Of a stretch of 11,564 nt of DNA, positions 6,560 through 11,564 are shown piece by piece. Made by a program: the position numbers and the translations under genes. Numbering within the stretch: position 1 is the stretch's first letter; every line of letters begins with the position of its first letter. Under the pieces are notes generated by a model. It had not been told where the DNA came from, searched no databases, and saw nothing but the letters and a program-made list of their open reading frames with translations. The stretch comes from Methanoculleus sp. UBA77 (GTDB taxonomy: Archaea > Halobacteriota > Methanomicrobia > Methanomicrobiales > Methanoculleaceae), in contig DALN01000158.1 of assembly GCA_002499455.1 (NCBI GenBank), positions 2,337 to 13,900 on the forward strand, written 5' to 3'.

Positions 6560-6900
6560 TGTTTCCAGGCAAAGTAAACCCAAAAAAGATGAAGCAGATG
6601 ATGAAGCAGATGGGCATGGAGATGGAGGAGATCGAGGGCGTCGAGAAGGTGGTGATCTACACGCCCGCGGGGAACTACGTCTTTGACAATGCCCAGGTCG
6701 TCGCGACGACCATGCAGGGGGTCACGACCTACCAGCTCTCCGGGGATGCCCGGTTCGAGGCGGCGGTCCCGGAGATCCCCGACGAGGACGTCGCTCTCGT
6801 CGCATCCCAGACCGGTGTTGCCGAAGAGGCCGCGAGGAAGGCGCTCGTCGAGACCCGCGGCGATATCGCCGAAGCGATCCTGAAACTCTCGCAGCAATGA
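6559..6900 (+). CDS. nac: Nascent polypeptide-associated complex protein
   Basis: Archaeal homologue of NAC alpha, a homodimeric ribosome-associated chaperone that contacts nascent chains at the exit tunnel. The 113-residue product has a methionine/lysine-rich N-terminus (MFPGKVNPKKMKQMMKQMGM) and the NAC beta-barrel (about 25-75, including EGVEKVVIYTPAGNYVFDNAQVV and TTYQLSGDARFE). A UBA-like C-terminal helix bundle follows (about 77-113, VALVASQTGVAEEAARKALVETRGD and AEAILKLSQQ). Length and domain order are typical. The start overlaps the upstream stop by one base, and GGGGAGAGGA just before it is a good ribosome binding site. The stop shares ATGA with trmI. Confidence 0.97.
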   Translation: MFPGKVNPKKMKQMMKQMGMEMEEIEGVEKVVIYTPAGNYVFDNAQVVATTMQGVTTYQLSGDARFEAAVPEIPDEDVALVASQTGVAEEAARKALVETRGDIAEAILKLSQQ

Positions 6901-7622
6901 TCGAAGACGGCGAACGCCTCCTGCTCGTCGGCGCGGACCGCGAGTACTTCGTGACGGCGGGCGAAGGGCAGTTCTCCACCGACCGCGGGATGATCGACCG
7001 CGGAGCGCTCGTGGGGATGAACTCCGGCGACGAGATCCGGACCCATCTCGACGTCCCGTTCACGGTCCTCCGCCCCCGGCCGACCGACTTCTTTGTCCAC
7101 GCAAAGCGAAGCGGGGCCCCGATGCTCCCGAAGGATATCGGGATCGTCATCGCCTACACGGGGATGAACCGCGAGGATACCGTCCTCGACGCCGGGACAG
7201 GGAGCGGCGTCGCCGCGATCTACTTCGGCAAGATCGCCCGCCAGGTGAAGACCTACGAGGTGCGCCCGGAGTTTGCCCGAATAGCGGAGAAGAACGTCAG
7301 GGAAGCCCGGCTCGAGAACGTCGAGGTGATCGCGGCCGATATGCTCGAGGCGACGGGCGAGTTCGACGTCGTCCACCTGGACCTGACCCTGACCGCGGCG
7401 CACGTGGAGCACGCCTTCTCGCTCCTCCGGCCGGGGGGCTACCTCGCCTGCTACACGCCGTTCCTCGAGCACACGTTTGTCGCGCTCGACGCCGCAGCGC
7501 CGCTCTTCCGCGATGTTCACTGCTACGAGTGCATGGAGCGGGAACTGACGCGCTCCGCCCGCGGGACCCGCCCGTCGACCCGGGTCGCCCACAGCGGCTA
7601 CGTGACGATCGCGCGAAAATAA
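6897..7622 (+). CDS. trmI: tRNA (adenine-N1)-methyltransferase TrmI family
   Basis: S-adenosylmethionine-dependent enzyme that makes m1A at tRNA positions 57/58 in archaea. The 241-residue product has an N-terminal beta domain (1-75, including DGERLLLVGADREYFVT and SGDEIRTHLDVPFTVLRPRPTDF). A Rossmann methyltransferase fold follows: GAPMLPKDIGIVIAYTGM (73-90), motif I VLDAGTGSGVAAIYFG (96-111), acidic residue E121 for ribose binding, AADML (146-150) and LRPGGYLACYTPF (177-189). The active-site region reads HLDLTLTAAHVEH (160-172), whereas I would expect a proline-rich D-x-P-x-P-type motif; this may be a lineage variant. It is the last gene of the plus-strand chain, with a four-base overlap with nac. 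Converging genes are only two bases apart at its 3' end. Confidence 0.93.
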   Translation: MIEDGERLLLVGADREYFVTAGEGQFSTDRGMIDRGALVGMNSGDEIRTHLDVPFTVLRPRPTDFFVHAKRSGAPMLPKDIGIVIAYTGMNREDTVLDAGTGSGVAAIYFGKIARQVKTYEVRPEFARIAEKNVREARLENVEVIAADMLEATGEFDVVHLDLTLTAAHVEHAFSLLRPGGYLACYTPFLEHTFVALDAAAPLFRDVHCYECMERELTRSARGTRPSTRVAHSGYVTIARK

Positions 7623-7624
7623 AG

Positions 7625-7813
7625 TCAATACTGCTTCAACGGGCGTTCCCACCCGGTGTAGCCGCAGTAGATACAGCAGTCGCCGCCGCATTGCTTGCAC
7701 TTCTGTGCGGGCTGCGGCACCATCACCGTACCTGTTTTGTTGCAGTAGGTGCACCCAAGCCCTTCGCAGTGGCAGCAGGTCTCGGGGGCGTATGTCTCCT
7801 TATCTTCAGACAT
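7625..7813 (-). CDS. Small protein with tandem four-cysteine zinc modules
   Basis: I do not recognise this as a characterised protein. The 62-residue product contains two copies of one 16-residue unit, at 13-28 and 39-54, both fitting C-x2-C-x-G-x2-C-x-Y-C-x2-T-G. Each unit supplies four cysteines in CxxC pairs (13, 16, 21, 24 and 39, 42, 47, 50), enough for two zinc sites. Each unit resembles half of the DnaJ cysteine-rich domain (CxxCxGxG), so protein binding or thiol chemistry is possible but unproven. There is no signal peptide or membrane segment. The ATG at 7813 is preceded by GGAAGGA at suitable spacing. The gene is transcribed alone, divergent from pyrB and converging on trmI. No confident promoter is visible in the 179 bases between it and pyrB. 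Confidence 0.85.
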   Translation of the reverse strand: MSEDKETYAPETCCHCEGLGCTYCNKTGTVMVPQPAQKCKQCGGDCCIYCGYTGWERPLKQY

Positions 7814-7992
7814 GAGGTATCCTTCCGGAGTAGTGGTAGGCAGGCAGAGGTGAGAAAGGTTGTTATGCCAGCGTGCCGGGAAAAAAGGTATTAGTGAGTG
7901 TGCGGTGAACCATTATTCAGGAGAGAAGAGGGGCTTGCCCTGTATCCCGGCGGCGATCCGGCAGGAGACGGGCCCCGGAAGGTAACCACACG

Positions 7993-8889
7993 ATGTACCA
8001 CATTATATCGATCCGCGATCTTGAACGAAAGGACCTCGATTACCTGCTCGACCGGGCGCGGGAGTTCGAGACAGGGAACTGCCGCTCCTGCAGGCTTGAG
8101 GATAAGCTTGCCGCCCTCCTCTTCTTCGAACCCAGCACCCGTACAAGGATGTCGTTTGCGACGGCCATGGCCCGGCTCGGCGGGCGGTCGATCAGCGTGG
8201 ACTCCGTGGAGGCAAGTTCCATCGTCAAGGGAGAGACGCTGGCGGACACCATACGGGTGGTGAGCGGCTACGCAGACGCAATCGTGCTCCGCCACCCAAA
8301 AGAGGGGGCAGCGAGGCTCGCAAGCGAGTTCGCCACGGTCCCGGTCATCAACGCAGGGGACGGCGCGGGGCAGCACCCGAGCCAGACGCTGCTCGACCTC
8401 TACACCATCCGGCAATCGACGCCGATCGACGGCCTCGACGTCGGGCTCCTCGGCGACCTGCGCTACGGGAGGACGGCGCACTCGCTCGCGCTCGCCCTCT
8501 CGCTCTACGATGTCACGCTCCACACGATAGCGCCGGGAGGGCTTGAGATGCCGGCAAACCTCACCCTCGAACTCCGGGAGCGGGGGATGGAGGTGATCGA
8601 GCACGAGAACGTCGAGGAGGTGGTCCAGGAACTCGACGTCCTCTACGTCACGAGAATCCAGCGGGAACGGTTCCCGGACTCGGCGTCGTACTACAACGTC
8701 GCCTCCAGTTACCGGATCACGCCCGACCTTCTTTCCGGTGTCCGCGACAACCTGATGATCCTCCACCCCCTCCCGCGCGCGGGAGAGATCGATCCCGCGG
8801 TGGACCGGACGCCGTATGCACGCTACTTCGAGCAGGCGAAGAACGGGGTGCCGGTCAGGATGGCGCTCCTCCATGAGGTGATGCAATGA
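7993..8889 (+). CDS. pyrB: Aspartate carbamoyltransferase, catalytic chain
   Basis: Catalyses carbamoyl phosphate plus aspartate to N-carbamoyl-aspartate, the committed step of pyrimidine synthesis. The 298-residue product has the carbamoyl-phosphate motif FFEPSTRTR (44-52), the neighbouring-subunit loop SSIVKGETLADTIR (75-88), LRHPKEG (99-105), GDGAGQHPSQTLLDLYTI (122-139) and the aspartate-binding LHPLPRAGEI (257-266). PYARYFEQAKNGVPVRMALL follows at the C-terminus. It is close in length to the E. coli chain. The start at 7993 follows GGAAGGT at suitable spacing. ATGA overlap with pyrI indicates coupled synthesis of the two chains, as expected for a c6r6-type holoenzyme. Confidence 0.98.
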   Translation: MYHIISIRDLERKDLDYLLDRAREFETGNCRSCRLEDKLAALLFFEPSTRTRMSFATAMARLGGRSISVDSVEASSIVKGETLADTIRVVSGYADAIVLRHPKEGAARLASEFATVPVINAGDGAGQHPSQTLLDLYTIRQSTPIDGLDVGLLGDLRYGRTAHSLALALSLYDVTLHTIAPGGLEMPANLTLELRERGMEVIEHENVEEVVQELDVLYVTRIQRERFPDSASYYNVASSYRITPDLLSGVRDNLMILHPLPRAGEIDPAVDRTPYARYFEQAKNGVPVRMALLHEVMQ

Positions 8890-9353
8890 CCAAGAAAGAT
8901 CCGTCCGGCGGGCTGGTCATCAGCCCGATCAAGAACGGCACCGTCATCGACCATATCACCGCCGGCGAGGCCCTGAACGTCCTCCGGATCCTCGGCATCA
9001 CCGGGTCGACGCGGGAGTGCCTGAGCATCGCGACGAACGTCAGGAGCAAGCGGATGGGGCGCAAAGACGTCGTCAAGATAGAGAACCGGGAACTCCGGAC
9101 GGAGGAGGTCGACCGTATCGCCCTGATCGCGCCGCAGGCAAAGATCAACATCATCCGCGACTTCCAGGTCGTGGAGAAGAAAGGCGTGGAGATCCCGGAG
9201 ATCATCCGGGGCGTGGTCCGGTGCCCGAACCCGGGCTGCATCACGAACACGAACGAGCCCGTCGCAAGCGCGTTTGAGGTGCTGCCGAAAGGACTGCACT
9301 GCCTCTACTGCGACTGGCTGATCAAGGACGATATCGCCGACCACATCATCTGA
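8886..9353 (+). CDS. pyrI: Aspartate carbamoyltransferase, regulatory chain
   Basis: Non-catalytic chain that binds nucleotide effectors and joins catalytic trimers into the allosteric holoenzyme. The 155-residue product has the N-terminal allosteric domain (about 1-100: VISPIKNGTVIDHI at 11-24, LRILGITG at 33-40, RKDVVKIENREL at 59-70, LIAPQAKINIIRDF at 80-93). The C-terminal zinc domain has ligands Cys113, Cys118, Cys139 and Cys142 (CPNPGC and CLYC). All four cysteines are present, so contact with PyrB should be intact. The start overlaps the pyrB stop. The 3' end overlaps the convergent coaD gene by eight bases, leaving no room for a conventional terminator between them. Confidence 0.98.
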   Translation: MTKKDPSGGLVISPIKNGTVIDHITAGEALNVLRILGITGSTRECLSIATNVRSKRMGRKDVVKIENRELRTEEVDRIALIAPQAKINIIRDFQVVEKKGVEIPEIIRGVVRCPNPGCITNTNEPVASAFEVLPKGLHCLYCDWLIKDDIADHII

Positions 9354-9804
9354 TCAGGCGGCCCTGCCGGTCGATCTCGCCCCGGCAGATCCGGGTGCTC
9401 GAGATCCGGCGGCCGTCCTCGGCAAGGACGCACGAGATCTCGTGCAGGTCCACCTTTTTTCGCCCCCGCTCGCGGCGGAGGTCGTTGATCTCGACGGCGA
9501 CCGGGAAGGTCTCCTCGGAGACGACCAGGATATCGAAGTCCGCATCGAGGGCGCTGCCGTAGCGGTCGGCGAGGGGCTCGACCTTCCAGGTCGCGGTGTA
9601 GCCGTGCTCGCGGATGAAGCCCCGGATGTTCTCGAGCCGCTCCTCGTAGGTATGGACGGGGTGCACCTTCGCGCCGGCAAACTCGTCGGTCGTCAGCCCG
9701 ATGACCACCTCTCCGTCGGGCCCGGCAAGTTCGAAGGATCGGGCGAGAAGTTTCCTGTGCCCGGCATGCAGGGGGTCGAACGTCCCCCCGACCATCACTC
9801 TCAT
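9346..9804 (-). CDS. coaD: Phosphopantetheine adenylyltransferase, archaeal type
   Basis: Transfers AMP from ATP to 4'-phosphopantetheine to give dephospho-CoA in coenzyme A synthesis. The 152-residue product starts MRVMVGGTFDPLHAGHRKLL, with the nucleotidyltransferase motif GGTFDPLHAGH (6-16) holding the T/HxGH signature. VVIGLTTDEF lies near residue 34, and the second nucleotide-binding motif ISSTRI is at 134-139. This matches the eukaryotic/archaeal PPAT branch. The frame extends upstream to 9918, but that part is proline/arginine-rich and unconserved. The ATG at 9804 is preferred because a TATA-like box lies 27 bases upstream, and there is no Shine-Dalgarno sequence, consistent with leaderless initiation. 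Confidence 0.94.
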   Translation of the reverse strand: MRVMVGGTFDPLHAGHRKLLARSFELAGPDGEVVIGLTTDEFAGAKVHPVHTYEERLENIRGFIREHGYTATWKVEPLADRYGSALDADFDILVVSEETFPVAVEINDLRRERGRKKVDLHEISCVLAEDGRRISSTRICRGEIDRQGRLIR

Positions 9805-9827
9805 CTGCAGGCGTTTGGCGCGAGGGG

Positions 9828-9835
9828 TTTTATGG
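9828..9835 (-). promoter_or_regulatory. Likely TATA box of coaD
   Basis: The minus strand reads CCATAAAA centred 27 bases before the coaD ATG at 9804, the spacing expected for a leaderless archaeal transcript. Confidence 0.4.
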
Positions 9836-9995
9836 GTAGTGGTTGGGGGGCGGGGAGAATGTTTGCGCTGTAGGCTCTGGTGGAGAAAGCCAGGCCCCAA
9901 TGTTTCCTCATCGATCATACCATCCGTACACGGATTCCCATTGGGCTACGCACCTGACGGTGCTCGAGCTCCGTTCCTCGAAGCCTGATGGCTTC

Positions 9996-10104
9996 TCAAA
10001 CTCCTGTCCTGCGGACAGTCGTTCCTACCGGAACGTCGCTTATCGCCACGCACTGCCCCCGCCCCCTGGGGCTGGGAACGACTGCCGGAACGGCAGGAGT
10101 TGGA
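9996..10104. repeat. Imperfect inverted repeat with compensatory stem changes
   Basis: Positions 9996-10025 on the plus strand and 10075-10104 on the minus strand are 30-base copies with the same layout: a TCMAACTCC linker, a 13-base hairpin, then GTCGTTCC. The hairpins differ (TGTCC-TGC-GGACA against TGCCG-TTC-CGGCA), but each keeps full pairing because both arms have changed together. The copies can pair with each other to form one large stem over about 109 bases, or each can fold locally. Confidence 0.8.
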
Positions 10105-10143
10105 GCACCGCAGGTGCGACTGAGGAGGCCGAAGGCCGGGCGG

Positions 10144-10201
10144 GGTGGGGGAAACACTCCCCCACCATTGTGGAGACAGGGGAGGGGGGCACGCCCCCCT
10201 C
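10144..10201. repeat. Two adjacent GC-rich stem-loops
   Basis: GGTGGGGGA at 10144-10152 pairs perfectly with TCCCCCACC at 10158-10166 across a five-base loop. GAGGGGGGC at 10182-10190 pairs perfectly with GCCCCCCTC at 10193-10201 across two bases. Both have nine-pair stems, the strongest in the interval. No T-run follows, so they do not look like bacterial-type terminators. Their G-runs could also form other secondary structures. Confidence 0.75.
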
Positions 10202-10457
10202 GCACCTATCGGTGCTCAAGCTCGCTACGCTCGCACTCCGCACCCTTTGGGTGCTCGAGCTCCGGGCGTTCCGCCCATCGCACTCCCCGTCAGCCCCTCC
10301 CCCAGTGGCGATATTCCCACGGTCCAGTGCACCGGGCCCATCAGATCACCAGGCGCCCGTCCTCAGGCAAATAATCCATTAAACCCTGCCCCAAGCCCCC
10401 GGTATGCCTCCTTGCCCCTTACACCATTACACCCCTCACCCGCCTCGATGGAGAGCA

Positions 10458-10466
10458 TTTTGTATC
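10458..10466 (+). promoter_or_regulatory. Possible TATA box for the carbonic anhydrase-hdrA pair
   Basis: TTTTGTATC is centred about 29 bases before the ATG at 10491. The leader just before the ATG has no Shine-Dalgarno sequence and resembles that of the DHH nuclease gene (both read ACTATGGAGA around the start), consistent with leaderless transcription. The TATA match is weak. Confidence 0.35.
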
Positions 10467-10490
10467 GCTGCAACCAATAGTAAACGTACT

Positions 10491-10982
10491 ATGGAGAGCG
10501 GATCGGTTGTGGGGGACCGCGTCTTTATCGCGGAGAACGCAACAGTCATCGGAGACGTCACGCTCGCCGACGACGTGAGCGTCTGGTTCGGCGCCGTCGT
10601 CCGGGCCGATAAAGACAGGATCACGGTGGGAACGGGCTCAAACATCCAGGACAACGCCGTCGTCCACACCACGACCGGCTTTCCGGTCACGATCGGAGTA
10701 GATGTCTCGGTCGGCCACGGGGCCATCCTGCACGGCTGCACCATCCGCGACCGGGTGCTCGTCGGGATGGGCGCCATCGTCCTGAACGGCGCGGTCGTCG
10801 GCGAAGGCTCGATCCTCGGCGCCGGCGCCGTGGTGACGGAGGGGAAAGAGATCCCGCCGAACTCGCTCGTCCTCGGCGTCCCCGGCAAGGTGGTCAGGGA
10901 GACAACCCCCGAACAGCAGGAGGGCATCGTCCGCAACGCACGCGAATATGTCAAACTCGCCGGGAGGTACCGCCATGCCTGA
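10491..10982 (+). CDS. Gamma-class carbonic anhydrase (CamH-like)
   Basis: Left-handed beta-helix protein of the gamma carbonic anhydrase family, expected to form a metal-bridged trimer that interconverts CO2 and bicarbonate. The 163-residue product is a chain of hexapeptide repeats (about 10-115). It holds His59, His76 and His81 at the 17- and 5-residue spacing of the metal ligands, together with Arg38, Asp40 and Gln53 as in active enzymes. It lacks the acidic loop that carries the proton-shuttle glutamate in Methanosarcina Cam, so it is closer to CamH/YrdA. The C-terminal helix (EQQEGIVRNAREYVKLAGRY) is typical. The ATG at 10491 was preferred to an open frame reaching 10404, whose extra residues look random. 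It overlaps hdrA by eight bases. A related hexapeptide acyltransferase-like role cannot be excluded. Confidence 0.9.
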   Translation: MESGSVVGDRVFIAENATVIGDVTLADDVSVWFGAVVRADKDRITVGTGSNIQDNAVVHTTTGFPVTIGVDVSVGHGAILHGCTIRDRVLVGMGAIVLNGAVVGEGSILGAGAVVTEGKEIPPNSLVLGVPGKVVRETTPEQQEGIVRNAREYVKLAGRYRHA

Positions 10983-11564
10983 CGTCGTCGTCATCGGCGC
11001 CGGGGTCGCGGGCATCCAGGCGGCGCTCGACCTCGCCGGCCACAACATCCACGTCCACCTCATCGAGCGCGAGCCGACCATCGGCGGGCACATGGCCCAG
11101 CTCGACAAGACGTTCCCCACCAACGACTGCTCGATGTGCATCCTCTCCCCGAAGATGGTGGAGGTGGCCCGGCACCCGAATATCACCATCCACACCTGCG
11201 CCGAGGTCGAGTCGGTCGAGGGGGAGGTCGGCAACTTCCACGTCCGGGTCAAAAAGCACCCCCGCTACATCATCGAGGACGAGTGCACCGGCTGCGGCGA
11301 CTGCACCCGGATCTGCCCGGTCGAGGTCTACAACCGGTTCGACGCCGGGATCGGCGTGCGGAAGGCGATCTACAAGCCCCACGCCCAGGCGGTCCCCGAC
11401 ATCGTCGTCAAGGACCAGGAGCACTGCATCGAGTGCGGCCTCTGCTACGACGCCTGCGGGAAGGAGGCGATCCTCCGCGAGGACGCCGAACGGGTCTTCG
11501 ATATCGAGGCGGCGAGCATCGTCGTCACGACCGGATACGCGACGTTCGATGCCCGGAACAAGAC
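10975..11564 (+). CDS. hdrA: CoB-CoM heterodisulfide reductase subunit A (3' end outside window)
   Basis: HdrA is the FAD- and iron-sulfur-containing electron-bifurcating subunit of the cytoplasmic heterodisulfide reductase, which couples CoM-S-S-CoB reduction to ferredoxin reduction in methanogenesis. The visible 196 residues begin at the FAD domain: VVVIGAGVAGIQAALDL (4-20), EREPTIGGHMAQLDKTFP (31-48) and the HdrA-specific TNDCSMCILSPKM (49-61, Cys52 and Cys55). Next comes an inserted ferredoxin domain with two cysteine sets, Cys104/107/110/114 followed by Pro and Cys151/154/157/161 followed by Gly instead of Pro. TTGYATFDA (185-193) resumes the flavoprotein fold. The roughly 130-residue N-terminal iron-sulfur domain of Methanothermococcus-type HdrA is absent. 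GGGAGG at 10962-10967 supports the ATG at 10975. Other HdrA-like proteins such as QmoA are less likely. Confidence 0.93.
   Translation, partial: MPDVVVIGAGVAGIQAALDLAGHNIHVHLIEREPTIGGHMAQLDKTFPTNDCSMCILSPKMVEVARHPNITIHTCAEVESVEGEVGNFHVRVKKHPRYIIEDECTGCGDCTRICPVEVYNRFDAGIGVRKAIYKPHAQAVPDIVVKDQEHCIECGLCYDACGKEAILREDAERVFDIEAASIVVTTGYATFDARNK

Larger units (their letters stand above)
9950..10286 (+). repeat. Array of diverse short hairpins joined by a constant 9-base linker
   Basis: Perfect short hairpins of different sequence occur at 9950-9963 (GCACC-TGAC-GGTGC), 9980-9995 (GAAGCC-TGAT-GGCTTC), 10005-10017 (TGTCC-TGC-GGACA), 10020-10035 (CGTTCC-TACC-GGAACG), 10061-10072, 10082-10096, 10105-10117, 10127-10137, 10202-10215, 10240-10254 (GCACCC-TTT-GGGTGC) and 10264-10276 (GGGCG-TTC-CGCCC). 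On the plus strand several are followed by a near-constant linker: TCGAGCTCC at 9964 and 10255, TCAAACTCC at 9996, TCGCACTCC at 10231 and 10278, and TCAAGCTC at 10216. Between 10061 and 10137 the same pattern runs on the minus strand. I do not know a named family with this architecture. It could be a structured RNA, a replication- or recombination-related DNA element, or the product of repeated template switching. Confidence 0.75.
9805..10490. other. Gene-free interval rich in hairpins
   Basis: No convincing gene is present between coaD and the carbonic anhydrase gene. Several open frames exist on both strands, but their translations are low-complexity proline, arginine and leucine text that simply mirrors the inverted repeats, with no ribosome binding sites. 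The interval holds the coaD promoter at its left end. The middle holds a hairpin array (9950-10286), a 109-base inverted repeat (9996-10104) and two GC-rich hairpins (10144-10201). The possible carbonic anhydrase promoter is at the right end. Nothing is recognised in 9836-9949 apart from a 7-base inverted pair (CCCAATG/CATTGGG at 9896-9902 and 9939-9945). Positions 10287-10457 also hold nothing I can identify. Confidence 0.75.

Noticed and set aside
6729..7754. Minus-strand open frame of 341 codons opposite nac and trmI
   Set aside because: It is low-complexity antisense text covering two well-supported genes, with no family motifs or ribosome binding site.
7891..8886. Minus-strand open frame of 331 codons opposite pyrB
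   Set aside because: It is an antisense shadow of pyrB; the plus-strand protein has all catalytic motifs.
10144..10201. Intrinsic terminators
   Set aside because: The stems are strong but no T-run follows on either strand, and no gene ends immediately upstream.
9950..10286. CRISPR array
   Set aside because: The repeated unit is only 9 bases, the intervening segments are self-complementary hairpins of 13-16 bases, and no cas genes are present.
10341..10379. Tiny minus-strand open frame encoding MDYLPEDGRLVI
   Set aside because: Twelve codons with only a weak upstream purine run; it could be a gene remnant but cannot be supported.
9843..10382. Open frames on both strands through the hairpin interval (up to 179 codons)
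   Set aside because: The translations are repetitive Leu/Arg/Pro text that follows the inverted repeats, with no initiation signals; frames open on both strands reflect the palindromes.
1..11564. tRNA, rRNA, insertion sequence or prophage genes
   Set aside because: No tRNA-like cloverleaf, rRNA sequence, transposase, integrase or phage structural motif was seen on either strand by reading; tRNAscan-SE and HMM searches were not available.

Overview
The window is high-GC archaeal chromosomal DNA, most likely from a hydrogenotrophic methanogen of the Methanomicrobiales (Methanoculleus-like). This placement is inference. It rests on the archaeal proteasome alpha subunit, protein-rich archaeal RNase P subunits, L15e, archaeal NAC, TrmI, archaeal-type CoaD and a heterodisulfide reductase subunit HdrA. 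No search was run. Almost all of the DNA is housekeeping and tightly packed, with many start/stop overlaps (TAATG, ATGA, TGATG).

Layout. (1) 1-2238, minus strand: rpl15e, rnp3 (Rpp30), rnp2 (Pop5) and psmA (running off the left edge). This is the start of the conserved archaeal exosome/proteasome/RNase P superoperon, driven by a clear TATA box upstream of rpl15e. (2) 2520-4471, minus strand: moaC and nnr (bifunctional NAD(P)H-hydrate repair enzyme), bracketed by two copies of a dispersed inverted-repeat element near 2371-2444 and 4585-4663. (3) 4732-7622, plus strand: a chain of overlapping genes encoding a DHH/RecJ-like nuclease, a PUA-domain protein, NAC and TrmI, i.e. nucleic-acid and translation functions. 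(4) 7625-7813, minus strand: a 62-residue protein with two tandem four-cysteine zinc modules. (5) 7993-9353, plus strand: pyrB-pyrI, the two aspartate carbamoyltransferase chains, ending tail-to-tail with coaD (minus, 9346-9804). (6) 9805-10490: a gene-free interval of nearly 700 bases filled with short hairpins. (7) 10491-11564, plus strand: a gamma-class carbonic anhydrase overlapping the start of hdrA, which runs off the right edge.

The most unusual part is the gene-free interval. From 9950 to 10286 there is a chain of short perfect hairpins of differing sequence, joined by a nearly constant 9-base linker (TCRMRCTCC). Two 30-base inverted copies inside it differ mostly by paired, compensatory changes in the hairpin stem. 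This looks like selected or actively generated structure rather than protein-coding sequence. I do not recognise it as a named element.

Other points of interest are the repeat pair around nnr-moaC, the carbonic anhydrase-hdrA coupling, an HdrA that starts directly at its FAD domain, a hairpin in the rpl15e leader, and the small tandem zinc protein.
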